Assembly (NCBI RefSeq): GCF_030272615.1
Contig: NC_081409.1
Span: forward strand, 475,532,573-475,596,572
Source: Cryptomeria japonica
Taxonomy: Eukaryota > Streptophyta > Pinopsida > Cupressales > Cupressaceae
Direction of reading: 5' to 3'
DNA: 64,000 nucleotides
Position numbers and translations under genes: made by a program. How positions within the stretch are numbered: the first letter of the stretch is position 1; each line of letters opens with the position of its first letter. A model generated the notes under the pieces. That model had not been told where the DNA came from. It was given only the letters and a program-made list of their open reading frames with translations, and did no database searches. This document shows positions 24,326-34,327 of the stretch, piece after piece.

Positions 24326-25981
24326 TTTATGCCATTGGGAGAGCCTATTGAGTCAGTAATGAGACAATTGATACAAGAAAAATTTATTAAGCTACCAGAA
24401 ATCAAGGCAGAACCAGCGGTAAAATCGCATTGGTGGAATGATAATGCATACTGTGAGTATCATCGGTCCAAAGGACACAAAACTGCATCATGTTTCCAAT
24501 TGAAACATATGATTCAATATTTATTAGAGCAAGGAGTAATTGAGGTAGATCCACCCCATGTGACCTCTAACACTGACCATACTATTTTCAAAACTCCTCT
24601 GCTTGATCATGACAAGGGAAAAGCGTCTTCCTCAAACTCTACTCAAACAGCAAACTATGCCAGTTCTGGTTATAATAATGTCATTAATTGTTTTCATGCG
24701 TCAAATGAGTATGTTTCTACTCTAAGAATAAAGGGACAAGATTCTTCTTGCGCAGTCACCACTCATCGATCCAAAATAGTCCTGAAAGGAGCTCCTGCAG
24801 CTCCTCCCAAGCCAACTCCTACAAGTCAGTATAATCTTTTGGATCATCTAGGAAAGACACCTGCACAAATATCAATCCTTGAGTTATTGAAAATGTCTCC
24901 CATGCATCGTGCAGTCCTGGATAAAGCTTTAATCGAGTCCATTGTCCTGACAGATATTGATGTTGACCAATTTCAAGCCCGGATTGGACATTTAGCTGTT
25001 TCCCAAAATATCACTTTTTCTGATAATGATATCTCACCTGATAAGCTCCCTCACAATGATCCTTTACACCTTGAAGTCTTTGTTCATAACTACAAAATCC
25101 AACGAGTCTTGATAGATGGCAGAGCAGGTCTTAATATTTGTACTTTGAGAGTGGTTGTTGGCCTTGGATATTCAGAAAATGACATTGATGCTTCAAAAAG
25201 AATAACAATTAAAGCATATGATGATGTTGAGCGCCCATCAAAAGGAATAATTACATTTCCTATCAGAGTTGGTCCAGTGACGGAAAACACTTTCCTGCAA
25301 GTCCTAGACCTTGATCTCCCTTATAATATGATCCTTGGCTGTCCATGGATCCATGCAATGAAAGCAGTTCCATCTACCTATCATCAATTTTTATAATATC
25401 CTTACAATGGAACTGAGATAACAATTCCAGGAGATCCTTATCCATTCCAATTTTGTGCTACTCTAAGGGATACCCCTCAGCAGCAAGTCCCAGTCAATAG
25501 AGAGGCCAAATCACATAACTATGTGGATCCAAATGAATTATTAGATGCTGTCAAAGGAAAATTGAAGATACAGGACCAGGGGTGTGGAGAATATTCAATG
25601 GGTCAAACATTCCTGATCGGGAATTTACCAATATCTCCAAAATCATATGGCAAACCGCATTTATTGCAAAAGGAACCTAAGGTCATTATTCAATATCAGC
25701 CTCCCACTACATCTACAAGATGGGGTGAACTTGACAAAGAAACTGTAGATGATGATGTCATAGATTGGCTTTATAAGGATCCAACTGAGACCCCACCTGT
25801 CAGATTGCCAATGGAATGATACAGCAAAGGATTTACTATGCTGCAAAAGAAAGGATATGATGGTTGCAGTGGCTTAGGCCTGAACAACAATGGAAGGCTA
25901 GAACCTATCATACCCAAGAGGTGACCTCCAACTTTAGGGTTAGGTTCTGTACCATTACGAATTGGATCCACATCTACCAAA
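24326..25981 (+). pseudogene. Element A zinc-knuckle, protease and G-patch segment
   Basis: The same frame as gag continues. A Cys/His cluster, YCEYHRSKGHKTASC, at about 24,450-24,495 fits the CX2HX4HX4C knuckle of Tat Gag proteins. The protease region is at about 25,060-25,390 (RVLIDGRAGLNICTL, then LPYNMILGCPWI). The active-site loop reads DGRAG, where D-[ST]-G-A or DGGAG would be expected, so the enzyme may be impaired. At about 25,820-25,935 lies a G-patch-like segment (MLQKKGYDGCSGLGLNNNGR), a glycine-rich RNA-binding motif. Stops occur at 25,394 (TAA), 25,817 (TGA) and 25,922 (TGA). Confidence 0.85.
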
Positions 25982-28140
25982 GTGCCCACGTGTCGAAAAG
26001 GGCGTGATTCTGACGATGAAATAACACCTGAGGATACCCGACCCAAAACTGATTCCAATGAATGGGAGTGGAGTTCTTTTTCTTCTAGCTCCTATGCCCT
26101 CGACAATATTTTCATTGACCCTGATAATTTGCCTATGGAAGATAAACATGAAATAATTCCTCTTCCTAAAACATGTCCTCATGCTTGGATAGAGACATTT
26201 TGGGATCCAAGCTCCGAATTTGATACAAGCAGTACGGATAGTGACACCACAGATGTTCATATCTTTACCATATCAGCCCTTTCTCTCCTTACAATTGATG
26301 ATGACATGCCCCTCATCTATCCCCAACTTATCCAACATGACCAACAAGAACCGCTCACATTGGACTGTTTTCAAAATGATGAAGCAATTGCAGAATTCCT
26401 TGGACTACGGGAAGGCATACCACAAGGTGATCATAAGGCAGGATTTGCTATTGACCTGGATTCCACGGCATATTTTGGGGAGTCAACTCCCTCTTCTAGT
26501 CATCAAATTGAAAAAAGAAAAGAAAAAGTAAAAAATAGATCTTTGAGTGAAAACTGTAAGGCACTCTCTGATCATACAAAAGTCAAAATAAAAGATGTAC
26601 CTACGGGTGAAAACCTCTCTGAGGCGCCCAAAGGTGGAAGAGTGGACATACCCCTATCAAGTCAGGACAAATCAACATTGCTAGTGGAAATGGCCGAGGA
26701 AATCAATTTGGGTACACCTGACAACCCTAAGGTCATTCATTTTGCTGCTTCTCTATCACAACAGGAAAAAATAGATTTTGTCAATTTCTTTCTTGAGAAG
26801 AAGATCAGCTTTGCATGGTCCTATGCAGATATGCCTGGCCTCGATCCAGAATTGGTTCTTCATCATTTGCCACTAAAAGTTGATGCCAAGCCTATCAAAC
26901 AGAAACTTAGAAAGATGCATCCTCAGGTGGCTCTTTTGGTCAAAGTGGAACTAAAAAAATTACTAGGTGTGGGCTTCATTAGACCCATTGATTATGCGGA
27001 CTGGATTTCAAATTTAGTACCAGTTAGCAAAGTAACTAGGGGCATCAGAATTTGCACAAATTTTAGGGACCTCAATAAAGCATGTCCTAAAGATGATTTT
27101 CCATTGCCAAACATAGACATCATAGTGGACATGACGGCTGGATATGAGATGCTTTCATTGATGGATGGTTTCTCCGGCTATAACAAAATTCGCATTGCTC
27201 CTGAAGATTAGCATAAGATAGCATTCACCTGTGCTTGGGGTACCTACTATTGGAATGTGATGCCCTTCGGTCTTAAAAATGCAGGTGCAACATATCAAAG
27301 AGCAATGATGACAATTTTTCATGATTTCATGCACACTTTGATGGAGGACTATGTTGATGACTTGTTATGCAAATCTGTCACCAGAGATAGTCATCTAGCC
27401 ATCTTGGGCCCAATCTTTGACCTAATGGAGACCTACAAACTCAAGCTCAATCCAAAGAAGTGTGTCTTTGGTGTCACAGCTGGCAAATTACTAGGATACA
27501 TTGTTTCTCACCAAGGCATTGAGGTCGACCCTACCAAAGTCAAAGAAATAATAGATATGCCTCCACCTTCAAACCTTTGGCAATTAAGAAGTCTGCAAGG
27601 AAAGCTCCAGTCAATTTGCCGCTTCATATCTTATTTGGCTGACAAATGTCATCCATTCCAGCATCTATTGCATAAAGGTGTCACTTTCAAATGGACTGAG
27701 CAATGTCAATCAGCCTTTCAAGCTCTTAAAGAATATTTGTTGTCACCACCTATTCTAATGCCTCCGATAGACGGAAAGCCATTTTTATTGTATATTTCTG
27801 CAACTGAAACGGCATTAGGAGTTCTCTTGGCCCAACAAGATGAGAATGACAAAGAGCGAGCCATTTACTATATAAGCTGGACACTGGTAGGCTATGAGCT
27901 AAATTACTCAACTATTGAAAGGGCATGCTTAGCAGTGGTATTTGCAACACAGAAGCTCCGACATTATATGCTGAACCACCAAACATTGTTGGTTGCAAAA
28001 ATTGATCCCTTAAAATATTTGCTTAGCCGAGCAGCTTTGATGGGTCACCTAGCAAAATGGGTCATGATTCTCAGTGAATTTGACATTGAGTATATGGAGC
28101 GAAAGGCCATAAAAGGACAAGTCATAGCAGATCAACTTGC
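25982..28140 (+). pseudogene. Element A reverse transcriptase and RNase H
   Basis: After an acidic linker, the RT domain runs from about 26,880 to 27,560. Its landmarks are RPIDYADWISNLVPVSK, the conserved DGFSGYNKI, MPFGLKNAGATYQRAM and the catalytic YVDDLL, whose Tyr codon is at 27,350. A TAG at 27,209 falls inside the RT domain. RNase H follows from about 27,770 (PFLLYISATETALGVLLAQ) to about 28,130 with LAEAP at its end. In life the enzyme copies element RNA into cDNA inside particles and removes the RNA strand. Confidence 0.95.
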
Positions 28141-28640
28141 AGAGGCTCCTATTTCTGATGATCATCCTATGTTGACCGATTTTCCAGATGAATCAGTCTT
28201 TGCTCTCACATCCTCTAATGAATGGAAGTTATACTTTGATGGGTCCCATACCAAGTTTGGATCCAGAGCCGGCATCTTGTTTGTCACCCCTCAAGGTGAT
28301 GCTATTCCAAAGTCCTACAGAATAACTTTTCACTGTACCAATAACATTGCAGAGTATGAAGCACTGGTCACAGGACTCCGAGTAGCAATCCACTGGAACA
28401 TCACACATTTGCAAGTCTATGGAGATTCTCAATTAGTCATCCGTCAAGTGAATGATGACTACGAAACAAAAGATGAAAAGCTTATTCCCTATAAGCATAT
28501 GGTAGATTTCTTAAAGACCAAGTTCACGACTATCCATTTCAGTCAAGTTCCAAGAATGCAAAACAAGTCGACAGATGCGATGGCTACAATTGCTTCCATG
28601 TTGAATATGCCAAACAATATGGACAAATGTGAATTTTTAG
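28141..28640 (+). pseudogene. Element A second (archaeal-type) RNase H
   Basis: A second RNase H-fold domain starts at WKLYFDGSHTKFGSRAGI (about 28,225). It continues through CTNNIAEYEALVTGLRVA and VYGDSQLVIRQVN to about 28,600. The Asp in FDGS, the Glu in AEYEA and the Asp in GDSQL are the expected metal-binding residues and all are present. This additional RNase H is the diagnostic feature of Tat-lineage elements. There is no stop inside this segment. Confidence 0.92.
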
Positions 28641-29977
28641 TCGAACAATTGCTGGTTCCTTCTTTTGACATTCTGACAGCGGATGTGATGTGCGTTCTTG
28701 TTGGTCCCAACTCCCCATGGTACAATGACGTATATCAATATTTGAAATCCCAAACCTTACCACCCAACCTTTCCGCTAACCAACGCCGAGCCTTTATTCG
28801 ACAGACAGCCAAATATGTCATCATCGCCGACACCCTTTACCGTCGTTCCTTTGACCATACCCTCCTCAGGTGTTTGAATTCTGACGAAGCACAAACGGCT
28901 TTACACGAGGTTCATGATGGCATATGTGGGGGTCATTTCAATGGTCTAAGCTTAGCCAAAAAGATGATTCGTGTTGGGTATTATTGGCCCACTCTGGAAA
29001 AAGATGTTCATGATTTTGTTAAGAAGTGCTACAAATGCCAGATTCATGGAAACTACATTCATGCACCAGCCCAAGAGCTTCATTTTGTCATATCTCCATG
29101 GCCCTTTTCTCAATGGGGATTGGATCTTATTGGCAAGATTCACCCGACATCTGCAAATGGACACAAGTTCATCATTACAGCTACAGAGTATTTCACAAAA
29201 TGGATCGAGGCTATCCCCATGACTTATATCACTGGTGTCCAAATTTCAAAATTCTTGCTGAATTATATCATATGCCGGTATGGGGTTCCCCTTGCCATAG
29301 TCACAGATAATGGTCATCCTTTCAAGAATAAAGATGTTAAAGAGCTCTGTGAAAAGTTTCATATCCAACACCATTTCTCCAGTCCATACTATCCACAGGG
29401 GAATGGTCAAGCCGAAGCATCCAATAAAACCATTATCAAGATCCTGAAGAAGGTTGTCAATGACACTGGTCGAGATTGGCATGTACAGTTGAATCCAACA
29501 CTATGGGCCTATCGCACTTCTATCCGCACACCTACTGGCGCAACACCTTATTCCTTGGTGTATGGTGCGGAAGACATTTTACCTTTGGAAGTGGAGATTC
29601 CTTCCTTGTGAATTTCCTTGCAACATCTGATTGATGATGAGACACACAGAGTCTCTCGGCTGCATCAGCTTGAGATGTTAGATGAGAAACGTCAGACAGC
29701 TCTGACACATTTGTAAGAATATCAAAATTGTCTCCGTCACTCTTATAATAAGAAGGTCAAAGGGCGACACTTCGAAGTGGGAGATCTGGTTTTAAAGGCA
29801 AATCCCAAGAATGCACAGTCTACTGACATCATCAAAGGCAAGTTTGAACCTAATTGGGTTGGGCCTTTCATAGTAACTGCAGCATATGGCTTGGGGGCAT
29901 ATCAGCTTGCTACCCTAGAAGGTGAACCTCTGTCTGATCCTATAAACAGCATGCATCTTCGCAAGTACTGGGCATAA
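28641..29977 (+). pseudogene. Element A integrase
   Basis: The zinc-binding HHCC module lies at about 28,905-29,045 (HDGICGGHFNGLSL, then CYKCQIHG). The catalytic core follows from about 29,115 (QWGLDLIGKIHPTSANGHK) with the D and D,E residues in GLDLIG, IVTDNGHPF and GNGQAEASN. A C-terminal DNA-binding region ends in HLRKYWA with TAA at 29,975. Stops at 29,609 (TGA) and 29,714 (TAA) cut off the C-terminal part. The enzyme would insert element cDNA into host DNA and create the 5-bp duplications seen at A, B and C. Confidence 0.94.
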
Positions 29978-30117
29978 TTTTCTATCAGTACTTCTTCTAG
30001 TATGATCCTGAAAAAAATACAAAAAAAAAAACATACAAAAAAAAATGAAAAAAGCAAGAAAATACGAAAAAAAAGAAAAAGAGCAAAAAGTAAGAAAAAA
30101 AAATGATTCGCCCTATA

Positions 30118-30180
30118 GTGAAAACCTGGCAAACAGGCGCTTGGGGCAAGTACCTTGGTGAAAACCTGGCAAACAGGCGC
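30118..30180 (+). repeat. Direct repeat pair after A pol
   Basis: GAAAACCTGGCAAACAGG plus its flanking bases occurs twice with a 40-base period. The function is unknown. The position just downstream of integrase suggests a conserved RNA element. Confidence 0.85.
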
Positions 30181-30430
30181 CATGTGTAACATGAGATTGT
30201 TGCTCCGTCATCTATCATGACCTCTAAGCTATGCTTCCTCTCGGCTGGTTTCTCACACCTATCTTTGTCTTAACCCAATGTTCTATTCCAGGCCTGTTCT
30301 TGGTCAACATCATTGTCTTGCATACTCCGGTTTCTTGTACATATGTTTTGGTCCCGGTCTATGTATGTCTTTCAAGATGCGCATTGGGCGTGTTTCCCTT
30401 GTCATGATCGATCACTGGAACTTTTGCATT

Positions 30431-30625
30431 TAAAAATGTCCTGAAAAAAGATCATAAAAATTGAAAAATGTCCTGAAAAAAAGATCATAAAAATTGAAAA
30501 ATGTCCTGAAAAAAGATCATAAAAATTGAAAAATGTCCTGAAAAAAATCTTAAAAACATTTAAAAATGTCCTAAAAAAAATCCTTAAAAATCATATAAAG
30601 TCCTGAAAAAATGAACACAAAAAAA
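30431..30625 (+). repeat. 32-33 bp A-rich tandem repeat (about six units)
   Basis: The core AAAAATGTCCTGAAAAAA recurs near 30,432, 30,464, 30,497, 30,529, 30,561 and, degenerate, 30,597. The unit also includes GATCATAAAAATTG. The last two units are more diverged. Confidence 0.9.
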
Positions 30626-31687
30626 ATTGTAAAAAAATCGAAATCCAAAAACAAGCAATAAATGATCCCCTCTGTGCATAAGACAGATTACTAAGTATAC
30701 ATCCAATGACACGCAATCAACACAATGTGCTTTAATGGAATCATGCATAAACATATGAACTCTTTCAATCAAACCAGACATTCAAACTGATCTGAATTGT
30801 CATATCAATCGAACATCAACCTCAAAATCATTTGTCCTTGTCTCTACTATCATGGGTCTTATACAGGGTGTGGTATACTCGAAACCAGACTGTGTCCTGT
30901 CTTAGACGGGGTACCACATTCCCTGAAACCAGACAGCATGATTGTCCTGTCAGCACTTTCAACTTTTGACAATGAAGATCAAGATGTTTGTTTGATTTGT
31001 TGGGATTTATGCATCTTCTCTTTTTACTGATTTATTTTTGGCTTCGATCATGTTCCTATGTTGCTCGATGATGTCACTGAGTGATTTAGAGTGACCGGGA
31101 TGGATCATGGTCCTTGTCTTTTCGATTGTGATTGTTTGTCTGTGATGTGTCTGTCTTTTGCAAAAAGGGTTGCATTTCAGCTTTGGCCTTCAATGCCATG
31201 ATGCTACGCATCCGTTTTGCTACATAAAAATAAAGGTTCTCACCTACAAAGTGCATTACTGAAAGCAAGTTTTTCTTCGTCTCTCACTGTCCTCCATTTC
31301 ATTTTCTTCTTACTAACATTTCTTCCGTCTAGTCAGATAGTCAGTTTGGTCTAGTGCTCCGATCTCCAAACATACATACTGCATCCTGCATCCATTTGGT
31401 TAGTACGTTTGCATTATATCAAAACATTACATTGAGCATTATATCAAGCATTTTATCCATTTCATATTATAAATGCATCAAAAACACATAAAAAATGCAT
31501 CCATACATAGAAAATCACATAAGTCATAACACATTGCATCTCATCATATCGATGCATATCATATCATATGTCACAATAATATCAGAGTACAAAATTGGAC
31601 TGTCTGTCCTAAGTATGGCCCGCAGGCTGACTACAACATGTCAAACTACATAATGTCTGTTGTCTGTCTAAGGAGTACGTGCCTCTG

Positions 31688-33487
31688 TCACTGGGTGCTC
31701 CCTCTATCCTCCTCATCCTTGCAAGGTCTTGTGGATGATGTCCCTCCTGGTCCTGGTTGTGGTGGTCTCATAGGTCCACTCACCCCCATGCTGCTCAATG
31801 ACCTCCGAGAGCATGCCCTGCTCTCTGTCCTCGATCGTGCCCGATATGAAGGTGCTCTCTACTCTGGTGGAACTGCACTCTCATATAGTGTCCTCCAATG
31901 GAGTATCTCCTCTCTAGTCTCTACCAGCATCTGTGCCATCTCCCGTGCACTGGCATCCCGAATCGACCTAATATACTCAGTGACTCTCTGTTCTTCTCGC
32001 TATGCCTGTGCTATAGCTGTATCTCGAGCCGCTATGAATCTGGCTATCTCCACTCTGAACTGGTCCTGCTGTCTCTCTAATGTCACAATATGATCCTGCT
32101 GACTCGCTATGGTCGCCCTGCACATCTCCATCTCCTCTGTCCTAGCTATCTCTGGCTCTATGGGTATATCCTGCCATGCCTCCTGCTCGTCATCCCCATC
32201 CTCCTTTCCATCCTCATCATCCTCATCTCCGTCCTCATCTCTGTCCTCATCATCCCCATCAACCTCATCCCCACCCTCATCCTCCTCATCCTCATCATCT
32301 CCCTCCTCCTCTCCTGTGAGTGGGAAGTCCTCCTGTCGCCTTGGTACTGGAATATCTGGATCTGTCAATGGCACTGGCCGCCGTCGTGCAAACCATCTAT
32401 CATACTCATCTGTCATCCCAGCGTCCACCACATCTGATCTCCAATCCCACTATCTCTATTGTAGCTATGAGAAGTCCGCATATGCTGTGTGTGGCTGAAT
32501 CATACTCCCCCACTGACTCGTCTCTCTGTGAGATCAAGCAAAGTGTGCAGTCCTCCTAGGTACATCCTGCCTCTCTCCAAACTATCGTCTCACTCTCTCT
32601 GGCAGGTACAACTCAATCACTCTCTGGTGATTCACTGGTCGCCCAATCAAGTACCTCTCCTGTCTACAATATGGTAGCTCATCACTGTCATCTGACCATC
32701 TCGGGCAATCACGATATGGCCTCCATATGAACTCCCTCAGTCTGTCTAGCTCATGTCACCAATATAATATGTATCCAAAAGGACCCTGTCTTAGTGCTCC
32801 CCCATAGCAGTACACATATGGTCGGTGTGGTACTACCTGTCTATCTGTAATCGGTCGACATATGGCTATGTGCTCAAATGCCCATACCTACAACAATGTA
32901 ACTCCACAGCTCAAAGTCTGAACTCCCTAATATGCTATCTGATGCAACTAAAAATACAGTATAGCCAGCACACATGGTCCCCATGCATAGACCGTCCCCT
33001 CTGTCACCATCCGCTCCAGCACTCTTCCCCATCCAATAGGGAATCCATGTCCTCGTCTATCTCCTGCTAGTAGACATGCTATCACCACTGCTATCACCAT
33101 GTATCGCCGATCATACTCTAAAGCCATGCTCTCCCAGCCAATCTCCCTCTCGACAATATCCAGATCATCTGCGTCATACTCAAACAATTTGCACAATGCA
33201 TCTCTCCCTATCACTGGGTCATACTCTATCATCTCTCCATGAATCGGAATGCGGAGGATACGCCATAAAGCCTCCAGTGTCACCATCGCTTCTCCAGTCA
33301 CCAGATGGAATGAGGAAGTCTCTGAATGCCATCGCTCTGCCAATGCGGTAAGCAGTCCTATGTTTGCCCTAATCTTGGGCATGAATGTGACATAGTATAT
33401 CCCAAGTCCTGCTACGGTATCTCTCTCTGTGCTCCTGAGTCTATGTCGTAGCATGAAGCAATCTGGTCGGTTCTCCCGTGTGATCAA
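31688..33487 (-). pseudogene. Antisense plant mobile domain (PMD, MAIN-like) pseudogene carried by element A
   Basis: On the strand opposite to gag-pol, about 599 codons stay in one frame. From 33,487 the protein contains LLTALAERWHSETSSFHLVT, GEAMVTLEALWRILRIPIHG, YDRRYMVIAVVIACLLAGD and VYAWGPCVLAILY. Further on come WAFEHIAICRP, IWRPYRDCP and ELYLPERVRR followed by FGERQDVPR. This order matches the plant mobile domain found in MAIN/MAIL proteins and in plant transposons. The C-terminus has a strongly acidic Asp/Glu tract (about 32,180-32,310) and then a helical, coiled-coil-like segment. About eleven in-frame stops, TAG or TGA only, break it and no frameshift is seen. The first codon shown is not ATG and a stop lies three codons upstream, so the true N-terminus is unknown or on another exon. 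The product's role for the element is unknown. Confidence 0.88.
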
Positions 33488-34312
33488 CGGATACTATCGA
33501 CTCTACATCACAAATTGGGGCACATTTTGTCAGTTTTAGGGTTTGCTCCTACGGGTTGCATTTCCTCATTTTCATGTCTAATCAGGGTGTTTTTCATCTC
33601 CTCTGACCTATTTTACCCTTATCCCCCCTTTCCGGATCATTTGCATGTCATTTTGACCAAAGTTATGGTTTGCATCTCACAATTGCGCCTGTGTAAGGTA
33701 ACCTACACCTGTGTCAGGTAACCTACGCTTGTGTCTCCCTACACAAGCGTAGAAGACCCTACACAAGCGCAGGATTCGCCCTGCACAAGCGCAGGAGTCC
33801 CTTTCTGCATCCCCTGTGGGCCCCGCAATGTCCCACAAGCAATTAAACTTCATGAAATTGAAAACATGGGTTTTTGAGATCCATACCGCTGCTCCCACAT
33901 CATCCAGTCGTCTGAATGTGCATACACGTTCCTCGAGGTGATCCGCCATTGGAATGTTCACCATCTCTCTGCAAGTGTCCTTGTCCAGAGCAACAAATCC
34001 TCCTCTTTGTCTAGTGCAAATGAGCTCTTTTCACTTTCTTGGTCCCATTTATAGATCTTTGTCAGTGCATAGATGGACGTGCACCCTCTCCATCTTATGT
34101 TGGTCGTGGTCTTTTGCACCATAAATTGCTTGTCCTTCCTACATCCGATCTCCAATTGTCTGTCTGTTCGATCCTATCATTTTTATCGATCAATTGGCAT
34201 CCTTTCTGCATGTTTTCGGCCAATTCCTCGAGGGGGCATGCATATGTCATTGTTATTGTCTGGGGCATTTTCATTACTATTCTTTGAAACAACGCTTAAA
34301 ATCGCATTGTCT
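33488..34312 (-). other. Leader side of the antisense PMD gene
   Basis: The stretch between the PMD frame and the polypurine tract has no recognised protein. Two minus-strand frames (33,677-33,964 and 33,958-34,155) have no known domain. It carries the inverted motif array at 33,682-33,800. An antisense transcript reaching the PMD frame would have to start within or right of this stretch; no clear promoter was identified. Confidence 0.4.
33682..33800. repeat. Leader motif array in inverted arrangement
   Basis: Three units of GCGCCTGTGT type read left to right (about 33,682, 33,702 and 33,723). Three of ACACAAGCGCAGG type then read in the opposite sense (about 33,741, 33,761 and 33,783). At the centre CTACGCTTGTGT (33,723-33,734) and ACACAAGCGTAG (33,741-33,752) are perfect 12-base arms around a 6-base loop. 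The core matches the array at 19,821-19,938. Confidence 0.9.
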
Positions 34313-34327
34313 CAAAGAGGGGCAAAA
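34313..34327 (+). promoter_or_regulatory. Polypurine tract of element A
   Basis: CAAAGAGGGGCAAAA lies directly before the 3' LTR start TGTAGACACC. This is the expected position of the plus-strand primer for reverse transcription and confirms the plus orientation of A. Confidence 0.88.

Larger units (their letters stand above)
29978..31687 (+). other. Element A 3' non-coding region
   Basis: No sense gene is visible. An A-rich tract (30,005-30,105) follows the pol stop. Two copies of GTGAAAACCTGGCAAACAGG start at 30,118 and 30,158. Six units of a 32-33 bp repeat occupy 30,431-30,625. A low-complexity CATAT-rich stretch lies at 31,430-31,570. GAAAACC-type motifs just after integrase are seen in other Tat elements, as I recall. 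Confidence 0.65.

Noticed and set aside
32109-32498. Plus-strand open frame very rich in Ser and Pro
   Set aside because: It is the complement of the acidic Asp/Glu tract of the antisense PMD frame (GAT/GAG repeats read backwards).
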